Part shown: in pieces, positions 1 to 10,735 of the stretch
Layout: each line of letters starts with the position of its first letter
Numbering within the stretch: the stretch's first letter is position 1
NCBI RefSeq assembly: GCF_963855985.1
Contig: NC_087096.1
Location: 3,658,001-3,722,000, forward strand
Direction: 5' to 3'
Source: Ostrinia nubilalis
Lineage: Eukaryota; Arthropoda; Insecta; Lepidoptera; Crambidae
Length of the DNA: 64,000 nt
Notes under the pieces: model-generated
Databases searched by the model: none
What the model saw: only the letters and a program-made list of their open reading frames with translations
Told to the model about the DNA's origin: nothing
Position numbers and translations under genes: made by a program

Positions 1-1052
1 CGACTCGGTTGAGGCGCGGAATTGTTATGGACTTGATTGGAATAGTTAGCATTTAGGTTCATCGTCTCCAATTGTCATTTTCTGTCACGCGAAACAAGTG
101 TCGTCTTATTAATTGGCAAGAGCCAAAGATTGGACTACGAGAATTAGAGACTCAAGTACATCATGATTCATGAAAATACTCGAGATGATTTCCAGATACG
201 GATTCAAGAAGTTGATACTGTTACTAACCAAACGTTTATTTAAAGTTTTTCATTCCTGCAAGAGTCAGGCCTGGTAATGTAAATAGTTACCGATCTAGCG
301 GGGTACGAAGATACAGGTATTTGCACTGGAACCATTTCCGCGCACGGCGGTGTCGCTGCACGATAAGCCTTGATTTAAGGTCACTAACTCTCGTTAAACA
401 AGTCCAAAGATACGCAACTTCTTCGAAGAACACCTTTTTCCAGGCCTTTGGTATTAGACCTATCGCGTGCTGCTAGTAGCTTAAAGGTCTGGTAAGACTC
501 GTATATCTTCTGTAATCTAGATTCAAAGATGTGATGTTAAAACGTTTGGTACTAGCAATATTGTGTTCCTATACTGGTTCATTGAAAAGGCTAGGCACAA
601 TACTGTTTATCATGGTTAACTGTGTAGTTTATTGTGTAACATCTTTTGAACACCCGATGCAATTCCATTATGTTCTTCGGCTTTGTGAAGTCACGTTCAT
701 CATTATTTGCATATTCCGCACTATCGGGTGCATTCCAAAGATTGTTTGGATCATTAAACCGGTCTTTGTAGGTTATGGTTAGTCTGGGCTAAGTTTTCTT
801 TTTGGGATATGCTTTTTATTTATTCATAACAGCGTAAACACGTTATAGCGTCATTCTTGAATGAATTTGATCGTTAGAATTTCTTTAACGAAACATTTAT
901 TGCTGTTAATTCAACAAAACCTGGTTTAATGGCAAGACTTTTGAGTCTCTAATCAATCAAATAATATTTATTTGGAAAACGTAATGAATGGGTTTCTTTT
1001 TATTATATTTATTTGCGGTTTTCTTTTTACGATTGAATCTTATAGAAAACTA
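1..1052. other. No gene recognised
   Basis: This AT-rich stretch has only one open frame above 60 codons (531-782, 83 codons). It shows no family resemblance and no convincing splice context. I see no RNA gene or repeat here. It ends at the AACTA that precedes the 5 kb nested transposon block. Confidence 0.5.
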
Positions 1053-1275
1053 CAGGGTGTCCACATTCTGGAAAGTCAGGGAAAGTCAGGGAAAAGTCAG
1101 GGAAGCTCATAGCAGTCAGGGAAAGTCAGTGAAATAGAGGGGACACCTGGAAAGTCAGGGAAACATTGAGATTTTGTCTACCAAAACACTGTTTGTCTCC
1201 CGAAATTTCCCAGTGATTGTAAAATGAGGATTTTAATTAATTTATGCTCTAGAAAGACCTTTGATCTTGACTATC

Positions 1276-1510
1276 GAAGCATTTTTTTTCAGGTTTGGAG
1301 TGATCTACATTATGACTTTGTTTTTAGTCATAATTATATTACTCCTTTTTAGTTTTTTATCTAATGAAGTGGATTGATCTAAATTATGACACAATTTTGT
1401 TCATAATTAGATTACTTTCATATAGTTTTTTTTTCAGGATTAGAGTGATAGATCACTCTGTTATGATTTTTTTTTGTCATAACTAGATTACTCCTTTTTG
1501 TTTTAATAGT
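1276..1510 (+). repeat. Degenerate tandem repeat, three units
   Basis: Three successive units each contain a T-run, CAGG, GAGTGATCTA or a close variant, a TTATGA...TTTTGTTCATAA-like core and ATTACTCCTTTTT. Unit length is about 80-110 bp. It lies between the GTCAGGGA-rich left end of the nested block and the CR1 tail. Confidence 0.5.
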
Positions 1511-1587
1511 TGTACTTTTTTGTTTCAGTAAAATGATATATTTTCTATTGTCGATGTGAAAGTGCAACTTATAACTTATGTTTATTT

Positions 1588-2410
1588 ATATTGATGACAA
1601 GGATGCGTGGTCAGTTCATTCTGCACATATTTGATGTACTTAAAAGACAATGCCGGAAATTGGCGTCTTTTTTTTTTCGCGCGGCCATCGACCAAACTTT
1701 GTTTTTTGATTACAAAATAGTGTAATAAACCAAACTTACTATGACATGTATACCTCTAAACTCAGTCTGAACTGAGTTACGAGCATTAGAAGTTTGATGA
1801 TTTTCATACTAGATTTGCTTTTTGCGCGCAAAGTTTTGTAAGAAATTGCAACAAAATAGTGAGATTGTATGTGTAAACAAACAATATCATCCATTAAAGG
1901 CTCCAGACATCAGTATGGAGCAGAATCAGTGCAATAAAAAAATAGCGCAATATTTTGTTGCAATTTCTTACAAAACTTGCGCACAAAAAGCAAATCTAGT
2001 ATGAAAATCATCAAACTTCTAATGCTTGTAACTCAGTTCAGACTGAGTTTAGAGGTATACATGCCATAGTAAGTTTGGTTTATTACACTATTTTGTAATC
2101 AAAAAACAAAGTTTGGTCGATGGCCGCTCGAAAAAAAAAAGACGCCACTTTCCATACAAAATCTGGCATTGCCATTTGACTATTCTTACCGTTAGATAAT
2201 TCCTGGCAAAAAGTGGTGACTGAGTTTGTTCCGGCGTTTCTTCTCAGCACTTGCCATATGTTTGTCTCGAAGCGCTGGTAGGGCCCAAAAGATAAGGAGA
2301 CATGTAAAGTGCCCCATAAGGGCTACCTTTTCTTTTTTTATTATTTTCTATTGACGTTCATAAGTGCCACTTGTGGTCTAAACTGAATAAATATTTTTGA
2401 TTTTGATTTT
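1588..2410 (+). mobile_element. CR1/jockey-type LINE 3' tail, split by a MITE
   Basis: The last codons of a LINE reverse-transcriptase frame (…DDKDAWSV…AHI stop) are at 1588-1636. The 3' UTR resumes at 2175 and ends in a TTTTGATTTT-type tail. The copy at 17.1-17.7 kb has the same sequence without interruption, so the 530 bp between 1645 and 2174 are an insertion. The copy is heavily 5'-truncated. Confidence 0.7.
1645..2174. mobile_element. Foldback MITE inside the CR1 tail
   Basis: The two halves are near-perfect reverse complements. The arms, about 1655-1860 and 1935-2150, include GACGCCA, the TTTGGTCGATGGCCGC region and AGCAAATCTAGTATGAAAAT. The outer ends are variants of GGCAATGCCAGATTTTG, and the left end carries a small deletion. 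There is no coding capacity; the 60-codon frame at 1822-2004 is a by-product of the hairpin. The boundaries come from the uninterrupted CR1 copy at 17.4 kb. Confidence 0.7.
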
Positions 2411-3639
2411 TTTTGATTATTTTTTTTATAATTATTTATTGATTTGATTATTGAGTGCAGACTAGTGAGCAGTTCACTGTGAGTGCTATTAATACAGGGT
2501 GGAAACGATAAGTGATCTCATTCGATTATTTCTAAATTACACAAGATATCGAAAAACTGCTTACTGATCTTGAAAGTGCTTCACGAGCTCTTTCAAACGA
2601 TATCAGTAATAGGTTTTCTGTAACCTGGATCTATCCGAAAAGTCAACGTGTCCCAAAATTCAAGGATAAGCCGGCGCCGCAGGATGGACATAGTCATGAC
2701 TACTTTAGGAAAAATAAGGAAAAAAATCTATCTCAATTATTTTTTAAGTTACACAATAAATTACGAAATTCTTCGAATATTGACACCCCTTATGATATTT
2801 TACATTACCACGACCACCATTTTTCAAATATTTCTGGTTTTTTGTTTGTATCGGCAACTTAAGTAGCGTTGTTGTCCACCCCAACTCTTAAAACCCCCAG
2901 AATCCTTGCAGTTTTTACACAAAAGTTAATCAAAATATTTTATATCCTTAAAATTTTGAACGATTTTTACTTTCATTCCACTTTTACTCATCGTTTTGTA
3001 AAAAAAAAGTATGAACACAACTGCGGCAAGTTTTTTATAAAGTTGACGCAACTATCCAAGATTCCAAAATGGTATAATACTCTAAGAAGTCTAGTCGCAA
3101 AAAAGATATGCGTACCATTTTTACAAGCACTTCGCTTGTTAGTTAGTATGGGATAAATCTTGCAACTGAATTTAAAACCAGTTCTCCTCAACCGATTGAG
3201 CTGAAATTTGGTATACTTATGTAAGTACGATGAAAATGCAATATTATGGTACCATTGAGCTGAAACTGGAGGTGGCCACAGGAACTTCTAAACGAAACGG
3301 CGGAATTGCATCTACACTTGCGAGCAAAACTATGGAATCACTTACATGAAGTTGTTTCCACGCGATCTTGTTAACTAACGAACTTGTTAGTAACAAAAAA
3401 AGTGGCACCATTTTAAAGATTAAACTTTTAACTTTAAATTGATACCAAATTCAATTAAATTACACCAGTATTTAAAAAGATATCCCGGCTTATGTAAAGA
3501 AGTAAGGAAAAAGACATGTATCAACTGTATGATACGTCGCGAGTTGCGGCCTATTTACCCCCTATAAAAGCACGTGTTTTCGGATTTTTGCTTTCACACG
3601 TTGATCCTTACACATCTCCGCTTCTTTTGACACTTTTCC

Positions 3640-4240
3640 TGGGATTCTACACCTTCAGAAGCAGCACAAATCGTTGCACTATTGCAAGAAGGGCTCAGCC
3701 AGCGGGCTGTCGCACGTCAGCTCCACATATGCCGGTCCTGGGTTTCTAAAGTTTTAAGACGCTTTCGGGAGACTGGTGGCTTTATCCCGAGACCAAGTTC
3801 TGAACAGCGCCGGTGCACATCGCAGAGGGATGACCGTTTTTTCATGTCAAACTCTCTATGAAATCGTTATTTGACTGATATCGACGTCCAGCAAGAGCTC
3901 AGAAATGTTCGTAGGATAGCTGTTAGCGAGTAGACAGTTCGTCTAAGATATGAGCAATAGAATTTGACTCCAAAAAGGTCTGCCTCAGGCTCGAAACTGA
4001 CGGCAGGTCACCGACTAGCACGCTTTCAATTAGCTCGCACTTATTTTGATGGGAAGGCGAGTAATGGAGGCGAGTTTTGTTCTCCGATGAATGCAGACTG
4101 TGTTTGCAGTGCAGCAGTCGAAGAGGTCGGGTCTATAGGCGGCCTGGGGAGAGATTTGTGCAGTGCTGGTTCGCTGAAACAGTGGCTTATAGGGGTGGCT
4201 TGCTCGACTTCCCATCGAGATGTGTACGAGCAAATTGAAA
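3640..4240 (+). pseudogene. Tc1-like transposase N-terminal half, degenerate
   Basis: Reading across frames gives the paired-type helix-turn-helix region of a Tc1-like transposase: PSEAAQIVALLQEGLSQR, RQLHICRSWVSKVLRRFR, ETGGFIPRP, then LTDIDVQQELRN, LTPKRSASGSKLTAGHR, and a remnant of the first catalytic region (VLFSDEC-like). There are several stops and frameshifts, and the C-terminal catalytic half is missing. An inverted copy of the first part lies on the - strand at about 4206-4640. It cannot encode a working enzyme. Confidence 0.7.
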
Positions 4241-4956
4241 GCGTGCTTATCGGTGGCCTGCCGTCAGTTTCGAGCCCGTGGCAGGCCTTTTTGGAGTCAA
4301 ATTCTATTGCTTATATCTTAGACGAACTGTCTACTCGCTAACAGCTATCCTACGAACATTTCTGAGCTCTTGCTGGACGTCGATATCAGTCAAATAACGA
4401 TTTCATAGAGAGTTTGACATGAAAAAACGGTCATCCCTCTGCGATGTGCACCGGCGCTGTTCAGAACTTGGTCTCGGGATAAAGCCACCAGTCTCCCGAA
4501 AGCGTCTTAAAACTTTCGAAACCCAGGACTGGCTTATGTGGAGCTGACGTGCGACAGCCCGCTGGCTGAGCTCATCTTGCAATAATGCAACGATTTGTGC
4601 TGCTTCTGAAGGTGTAGAATCCCAGGAAAAGTGTCAAAAGAAGCGGAGATGTGTAAGGATCAACGTGTGAAAGCAAAATCCGAAAACACGTGCTTTTATA
4701 GGGGGTAAATAGGCCGCAACTCGCGACGTATCAAAGAGTTGATACATGTCTTTTTCCTTACTTCTTCACATCAGCCGGGATATCTTTTTAAATACTGATG
4801 TGATTTAAATGAATTTAGTATCAATTTAAAGTTAAAAGTTTAATCTTTAAAATGGTGTCACTTTTATTGTTACTAATAAATTCGTTAGTACACAAGATCG
4901 CGTGGAAACAACATCATGTAAGTGATTCCATACTTTTGCTCGCGAGTGTAGTTTGG

Positions 4957-5290
4957 GTTCGTTGGATTTGTCTTTTAGAGCACTTTAGTGCTAGATAATG
5001 TCCAGGGTCCTGATGATGAAGTCAATTATAATTTTCAAACGAAGTCAAGCTTGTTTTTAAAAAAGTTTTTTTTTTATTACAACTTTATTTTAAACTTTTT
5101 AGTTGTTTCTCAATCTCATGGCCTAAGTGCTCGGGAAGACAAATCCAACGAACCCAAACTCGATAAGCTTCCGCCGTTTCTCTTCTCTTGACTTCATCAT
5201 CAGGACCCTGGACATCATCTAGCACTAAAGTGCTCGAAAAGACAAGTCCAACGAACCCAAACTAGATGCAATTCCGCCGTTTCGTTAAGA
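4957..5290. repeat. Extra segment with short inverted and direct copies of one motif
   Basis: This segment breaks the symmetry of the foldback. It carries the motif CCTGGACATCATCTAGCAC followed by AAAGTGCTCG and CCAACGAACCCAAACT in the forward sense (about 5205-5270), and the same motif inverted at about 4965-5015. The same module occurs twice at 62025-62240, inside the hAT-type element near the right end of the window. Confidence 0.55.
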
Positions 5291-6035
5291 GTTCCTATCT
5301 CAATGTCTCTCTGACTCTGACTCCATCCAGCTCAATGGTATAATATTGCATTGTCATCGTACTTACACAAGTATACCAAATTTCAGCTCAATTGATTAAG
5401 GAGAACTGGTTTTAAATTCAGTTGTAAGATTTATCCCATACTAACTAACAAGCGAAGTGCTTGTAAAAATGGTACGCATATCTTTTTTGCGACTAGGTTT
5501 CTTAGAGTACCATTTTGGAATCTTGGATAGTTGCGTCAACTTTAAAAAAACTTGCCGCAGTAGTGTTCATCCTTTTTTTTACAAAACGATGAGTCAAAGT
5601 GGTGTGAAAGTAAAAATCGTTCAAAATTTTAAGGAAATGAAATATTTTGATTAACTTTTGTGTAAAAACTGCAAGGATTCTGGGGGTTTTAAGAGTTGGG
5701 GTGAACAGCAGCACTACTTAAGTTGCCGATATAAACAGAAAACCAGGAATAATTGAAAAATTGTGGTCGTGGTAATGTAAAATATCATAAGGGGTGTCAA
5801 TTTTCGTTGAATTTCATAATTTATTGTGTAAGTTAAAAAATAATTGAGATAGATTTTTTTCCTTATTTTTCCTAAAGTAATCATGACTATGTCCATCCTG
5901 TGGCGTCGGCTTATCCTTGAATTTTGGGACACGTTGTATACATAGTTGGTCAGGGAATTTTGAGAAAATTGTCAGGGAAAGTCAGGGAAAAGTCAGGGAA
6001 TTTTTTCGAACATTTGCAGTGGACACCCTGAACTA

Positions 6036-9000
6036 CCTTCTTCCTTTCTACTTACTAGGCAGCTACGTGAATTGATATGGCTCAGTAACAAAAATAACGA
6101 TTTATCTTTTTACCGTTCTCCGTTGAGCGTATGATTAATGGTCTGCTTAGATACGCATAGATATGTAGGTACTTGTAATAGATGCATAGAGGCTCGCACC
6201 TTTGTTGCCGGACAATCAACTCTTGAAGGTCAAACTCTGAAAACTTCAATGCTTTTGAGTGTTCAGCCCTTTCCTTTCATGTTTTCAAGTAACGTTTTCT
6301 ACTTACGGTTATGTACTTCGAATAGAATAGATAGATTATATTAAGTAATCTCTAATGTAGAGCATAATATCATTGATTACTAAAATGAAAATCAAAGATT
6401 ATGAACTGACTACAGAAACTGTTTTAACCTTGCAGCCGAGAATCTGGCAATCAAGCTTTAATAGGACCAAATAATTTTTATAGCTTTAGCCATCACGTCG
6501 AGCATAGCTTAAATTAGGCCGGTGATCTGATGGTTTATTTGATGTCAGTTTCAAGATACACAACTTGATTGAGTTTTCTAACAATATTCTGATTTCCATT
6601 TCCACGATTCTCTTTGTCATTGAAAACGTTTCATAAAAACTGCAGCGTATTGCATAATGGCCACAACTGCACGAAGTCGTACGAATGTATGTGGGATATC
6701 AGAAATCACATGCGCTCGCATTCAGGGATTAGAAGCCCCGCACTTAGTTCGACGCACCGGCGGCGCCAACCACCATTGTTAGGGCTTTCCTTTTCCATTT
6801 GAATTGTGTTGCCTTAGAAGTTCTAAGCTCGTACCACCGTAGTTATTGTAGCTACTTTTACGTGGAATTTAATACCAACTCTTGCTCTAATAGTAATGTT
6901 CACTATTCATCAGAATCCAACTGTGTTTCATTTTATTCATGTTAAACTAATTACTCTTATCTCAAGATGCTCAAGTAGGTAGGTTGATTTAATTAAGACA
7001 TTTAATGTCACTATCGCCATAAATTAAACGTGTTTTTTTTACTTCTATAAAAGGCGTACTATCGAGACTCATACTGAGTCTTACTCTGGAATACTATTTT
7101 GATAACATATTGGTCATACATCTCTCTCACCCCCTCTAGAATAATGGTTACATGACAAAGACAGGTAGCGTCTCTTCATTGCAATCATTCGCAGAATAGA
7201 TCCCTTTGAGGCCCTACTCTGGAGAACTATTTTGATAACAAATTGGTCATCCTTCTCTCTCATCCCACTATAGAATAATGCTTGCATGACAAAGACAGGT
7301 AGCACACCTATAAATTGCAACCATTTGCAGAATAGACCCCTGAATCCAAGCCGTAACGAGTAACGCGCAGCATGTCCAGAGTCGCTGAGTAATGTCTTTT
7401 TTGTCCGTCTGCGAGGCTGGTTAGTACTCTGGTGCTAGTATGACCATTATTGTAATGTCTCTGTCGCGTGCGGTTCGATTCCTTGCTATATTTGTTTAAT
7501 CATTTATCTCGTGATTCGGATTTTGTTGATGCGTTTTTACGATTTCAGTAAGTAATAAATAGAGACGATTGCTTACTACACAACCTCTACCTTATAAATG
7601 TACATGTTTATAAAATTGTTCGGTCAAAAAATTTGTGGGAGAGATGGCTTTTAATTTGCCTTTTAGACCCTTAATATTGTACAGTTTCTTTTTTAATTTA
7701 TAAAATGAATCTTGTTAAATTATGATTTATCTTCGTAGTTAAAATGCCGTGTAGCTTTTACAGATCCCGTATACATCCAGCATGAATTATTTGCAGCAGT
7801 TCTCAGCTAAGGATTAATTCGTACGTTTTACGATAGTTTTACGATTCCCACGGCGTTAGCTAATAGGTTACTACACCGTATACTACGTAGTGCGCTCGTT
7901 TCGGTTTTACTGCTGACGTAACGACGCGTGGTAATGAACGACGGTCTACCGGACAGCGCTAATGTGCTATTGTCTATTGAAGTTTATTTGGAAAAGTAAT
8001 TTCTTCGGGCATGAATCAACGCTCAAACGTTTTGAGGCACAGACTTGAGACTTGGTCGAGTTTAAATTTTTGACCAGTTCTAGTGCTGGTTCTAAAACAG
8101 ATCTTGAGACGTACTTTGAACGTGGTTTCATCAGATATTATTATCATCATGATTGATAGCCCTTAGAGTCTAATAATACTTCTGCTGTTTTTTTTCTAAA
8201 AACAAGTCAATTAAATCGAGTGCTGCATTGCATGTCTGACTGATTAAGTGTTCATCACAAAGTGTTCATCACAAAAAACAATATTATGCTAAGAACGTCA
8301 ATCGTACTAATAAATAAATTATGTGTAAAATCCCCAATAAAATTTCCACATAACATAATATTTCCCACTTTATAATCAATATTTGTCTGTCTACAAACAC
8401 CATCAGCATACTATCGGAAAAAGATACGGAAAGTTAACGGATAAAAAATGTTAGAGAAGATAAATATGCTGTCCTTATCAGTTTTGTTGTTACAAATAGA
8501 GTTTACAACGATTTCTCGAATCCGGTATACTAAAGATAGTGTGTAAAATGCAAATACGATCTAAGTATTTGCATGACTACTGGCATAAAAATATGTTTTA
8601 TTCAGCGAAGCATATTATACGAAATCATATTTTTTTAATAATAAATAAACAATGTCAAATTAAAAATCATTAATTTCTGAATAAAATTGGCAATAATAAC
8701 CCTAAGGTTTCTTTTGTAACTATCCACCTGGTAATCGAACTTAATAACTTCAGAAGAATATCACGCTCTATCAGTTCATCACGGAACCGTTCTTAGTACA
8801 TTCTTATGTTCAAGTTACAAAATCAGATTGTTGCCAATGCACTGGCGTCTCATCACACCCAAACGCCAATCAAAAAACGTTCGTTTTATAAATTGACCCC
8901 ATTCGAAATTGGTACTCAGTCTCAGTCAGCAGTACGCTAAAGGGTATATTGTTCGCTCCACTATACTTTGGACTTCAGTTTGCTTTCTCTGCTGTAAACG

Positions 9001-9866
9001 GTTAATGTTTCCAAAAATACATTTATACCGCAAATTCAAAGCGCCAACATTGCATTTCCCAATGTGATTGTTTTAAGTGCAAAGCAACTTTCAGAGACAC
9101 CCAACTGTCATCAACATGTTATTGAACTTTCTCCAAATAAATTCAGTTTCATTTATAGCTGTTCCTTGAAGCCTTTATACTGTGGTTGATACTGACTTTG
9201 TATCGCGATAGCACTATCAGGATTACGTGGAACTACGACAGTTTTATTGCACTAATGATTCATTTACAGCGCCGGTACCTTTAATTTATGTTTGCATTGT
9301 CTGCTATGCACTCTTACTTGCAGTAGGGAGGTATTAGCACTCCACACGTTATCCAGATCACCAACTACCCGTGGAAGACCAGCGCCCTAAATGATACCCT
9401 GTGTGCAATATGTAATAACCCTATAATGTAGCCTTTGGAATAACTTTATTTTAGGAATAGCTTCCATGGTAAACTCCTATATTTCAATGGTTCTTGGCAA
9501 CATAATCTGATTTCTCAGCATATTTACATTGGCAGACGCGCGTTCCGTGTACCCTATTGCTTGCTAAAGGCAGGGCTGCTATCTGGTCTCCCTGGATTAG
9601 ACATAAGCTTGAAGTCCAAAGGGAGTAATGACGATAGTGACCAAAACATTCCTGCCAAGATGTTACTGTGGCAGTTGCTGAAGAATTTCCTTAAATGTGA
9701 TTTGGTTTTATGGATTTCAAAGTTAGTAATTTGCCCAAAATTAATTTAGCATATAAATGAAATTGCATTGCATCCCTAGCCAAAGGTCGGTGCGGACGCT
9801 CAGGTATCGACCGCCTCGTCGTACTCGGAACTTTATCGTACGTTATCTTATAATTGCGGTTGGCGG
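6036..9866. other. No gene recognised; holds a tandem duplication
   Basis: Nothing here is supported as a gene. The 62-codon frame at 6614-6802 has scattered Cys and His residues but not the spacing of a C2H2 finger. A two-unit duplication at 7082-7341 is listed separately. Confidence 0.45.
7082..7341 (+). repeat. Two-unit tandem duplication, ~130 bp
   Basis: Two units share ACTCTGGA-ACTATTTTGATAAC, ATTGGTCAT, TCTCTCTCA, TAGAATAATG, CATGACAAAGACAGGTAGC, TTGCAA and the ending GCAGAATAGA. They differ by scattered substitutions, so the duplication is old. No coding potential is seen. Confidence 0.7.
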
Positions 9867-10735
9867 CCAAAGGATGATGGGCATATTGGGCGTTAAACCA
9901 ACAGCAACAAAAAGTATACTAAATTAAAGCTTAATACTAGTACTTCATTTTATAGTATGACAACAATCCTGAAATACGCGGGGATACGGAGATAGAGGTA
10001 GTTGAATATGCAAAGTTTCCATAGTATTTCACATCACATTAGGGTAATAAAAATAGTATTAGGTCAATGACATTGCTTTTATCGATCATATTGAGAGTAT
10101 TGTATCATATCTTACTATCGATTCTATCGATTTAGTAAGTATGTATACCGAATAAATCATAATCGATTATTCGATTGCAATAATCGATTATATTGCTGAA
10201 AATAAGGAATTGAATTAACAATCAAATGATAGTAATGATGGTAATCAATAAAATCGATTAATCGAATTGTTAATCGATAAATCGTTTTTTGGCAATTCGA
10301 TTAATAATCGATCCGTGATCGATTATGCGACAACACAATAACTTAACTGGTAGAAATCCCATTGAAACATGACTGTGTTCATGTCATTTCTCTAAATGGT
10401 ACCTAGATATGGTCCTACGCTTATAATGTAGAACATGGTTTAAATAAACCATTTGTTGGCCCCACTCCTGAAATGTTGGACATAATAATGGATAAATAAC
10501 TTAATGTATTTAAAATGTAAGTAGATAAGTATATTAATTAATAATATTTTTTGTTTGCGTTATAAAGAACCTATTACTATTACACATTATGTCAATTTCC
10601 AAGCAAACCCGGGAGTTTTTGGTAGTTATTTATATGAAAATATATTTCTGATATTAAGTCTTAACAAATAATAGTAGTAACATTTCCGTTGGTTTTACGC
10701 CCAGATTCCATAGAAAAGTGCCCATCATCCTTTGG
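9867..10735. mobile_element. Non-autonomous TIR element, 869 bp
   Basis: The ends are CCAAAGGATGATGGGCA and its exact reverse complement (17 bp). Similarity continues inward through TGGGCGT-AAACCAAC. There is no transposase frame. The middle is an ATCGAT-rich tract. The superfamily was not recognised and no clear target-site duplication was found. Confidence 0.65.
10080..10330. repeat. ATCGAT-rich tract inside the TIR element
   Basis: About ten ATCGAT or AATCGATT motifs occur in 250 bp, many of them overlapping and palindromic. ATCGAT is the core of the insect DRE (TATCGATA), bound by DREF and BEAF-type factors, but here the motifs lie in a transposon far from any recognised promoter. Confidence 0.55.

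Larger units (their letters stand above)
2640..5940. mobile_element. 3.3 kb foldback built from a Tc1-like transposon
   Basis: The arms, about 2640-4055 and 4206-5940, are inverted copies. The 72-codon frame at 2648-2866 (+) reappears at 5714-5932 (-), the 95-codon frame at 2869 (+) reappears at 5502-5714 (-), and the outer ends share CAACGTGTCCCAAAATTC. The unpaired centre (about 4056-4205) is single-copy Tc1-like transposase sequence. The right arm is longer because of an extra segment at about 4957-5290. Transcription through it could give a very long hairpin RNA. Confidence 0.75.
1053..6030. mobile_element. Nested transposon block bounded by CAGGGTGTCCAC inverted ends
   Basis: The left end begins CAGGGTGTCCAC and the right end finishes GTGGACACCCTG, an exact 12-bp terminal inverted repeat. 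Both ends are flanked by AACTA (1048-1052 and 6031-6035), which looks like a 5-bp target-site duplication. Just inside each end the motif GTCAGGGAAA is repeated several times (about 1075-1160 and 5950-6000). The interior is made of other elements: a tandem repeat, a CR1 LINE tail split by a MITE, and a long foldback. The simplest reading is a short MITE with GTCAGGGA subterminal repeats that later received insertions. The superfamily is not identified. Confidence 0.6.

Noticed and set aside
6614..6802. Small frame with Cys and His residues resembling a zinc finger
   Set aside because: Spacing does not fit C-x2-C-x12-H-x3-H and no neighbouring finger exists.
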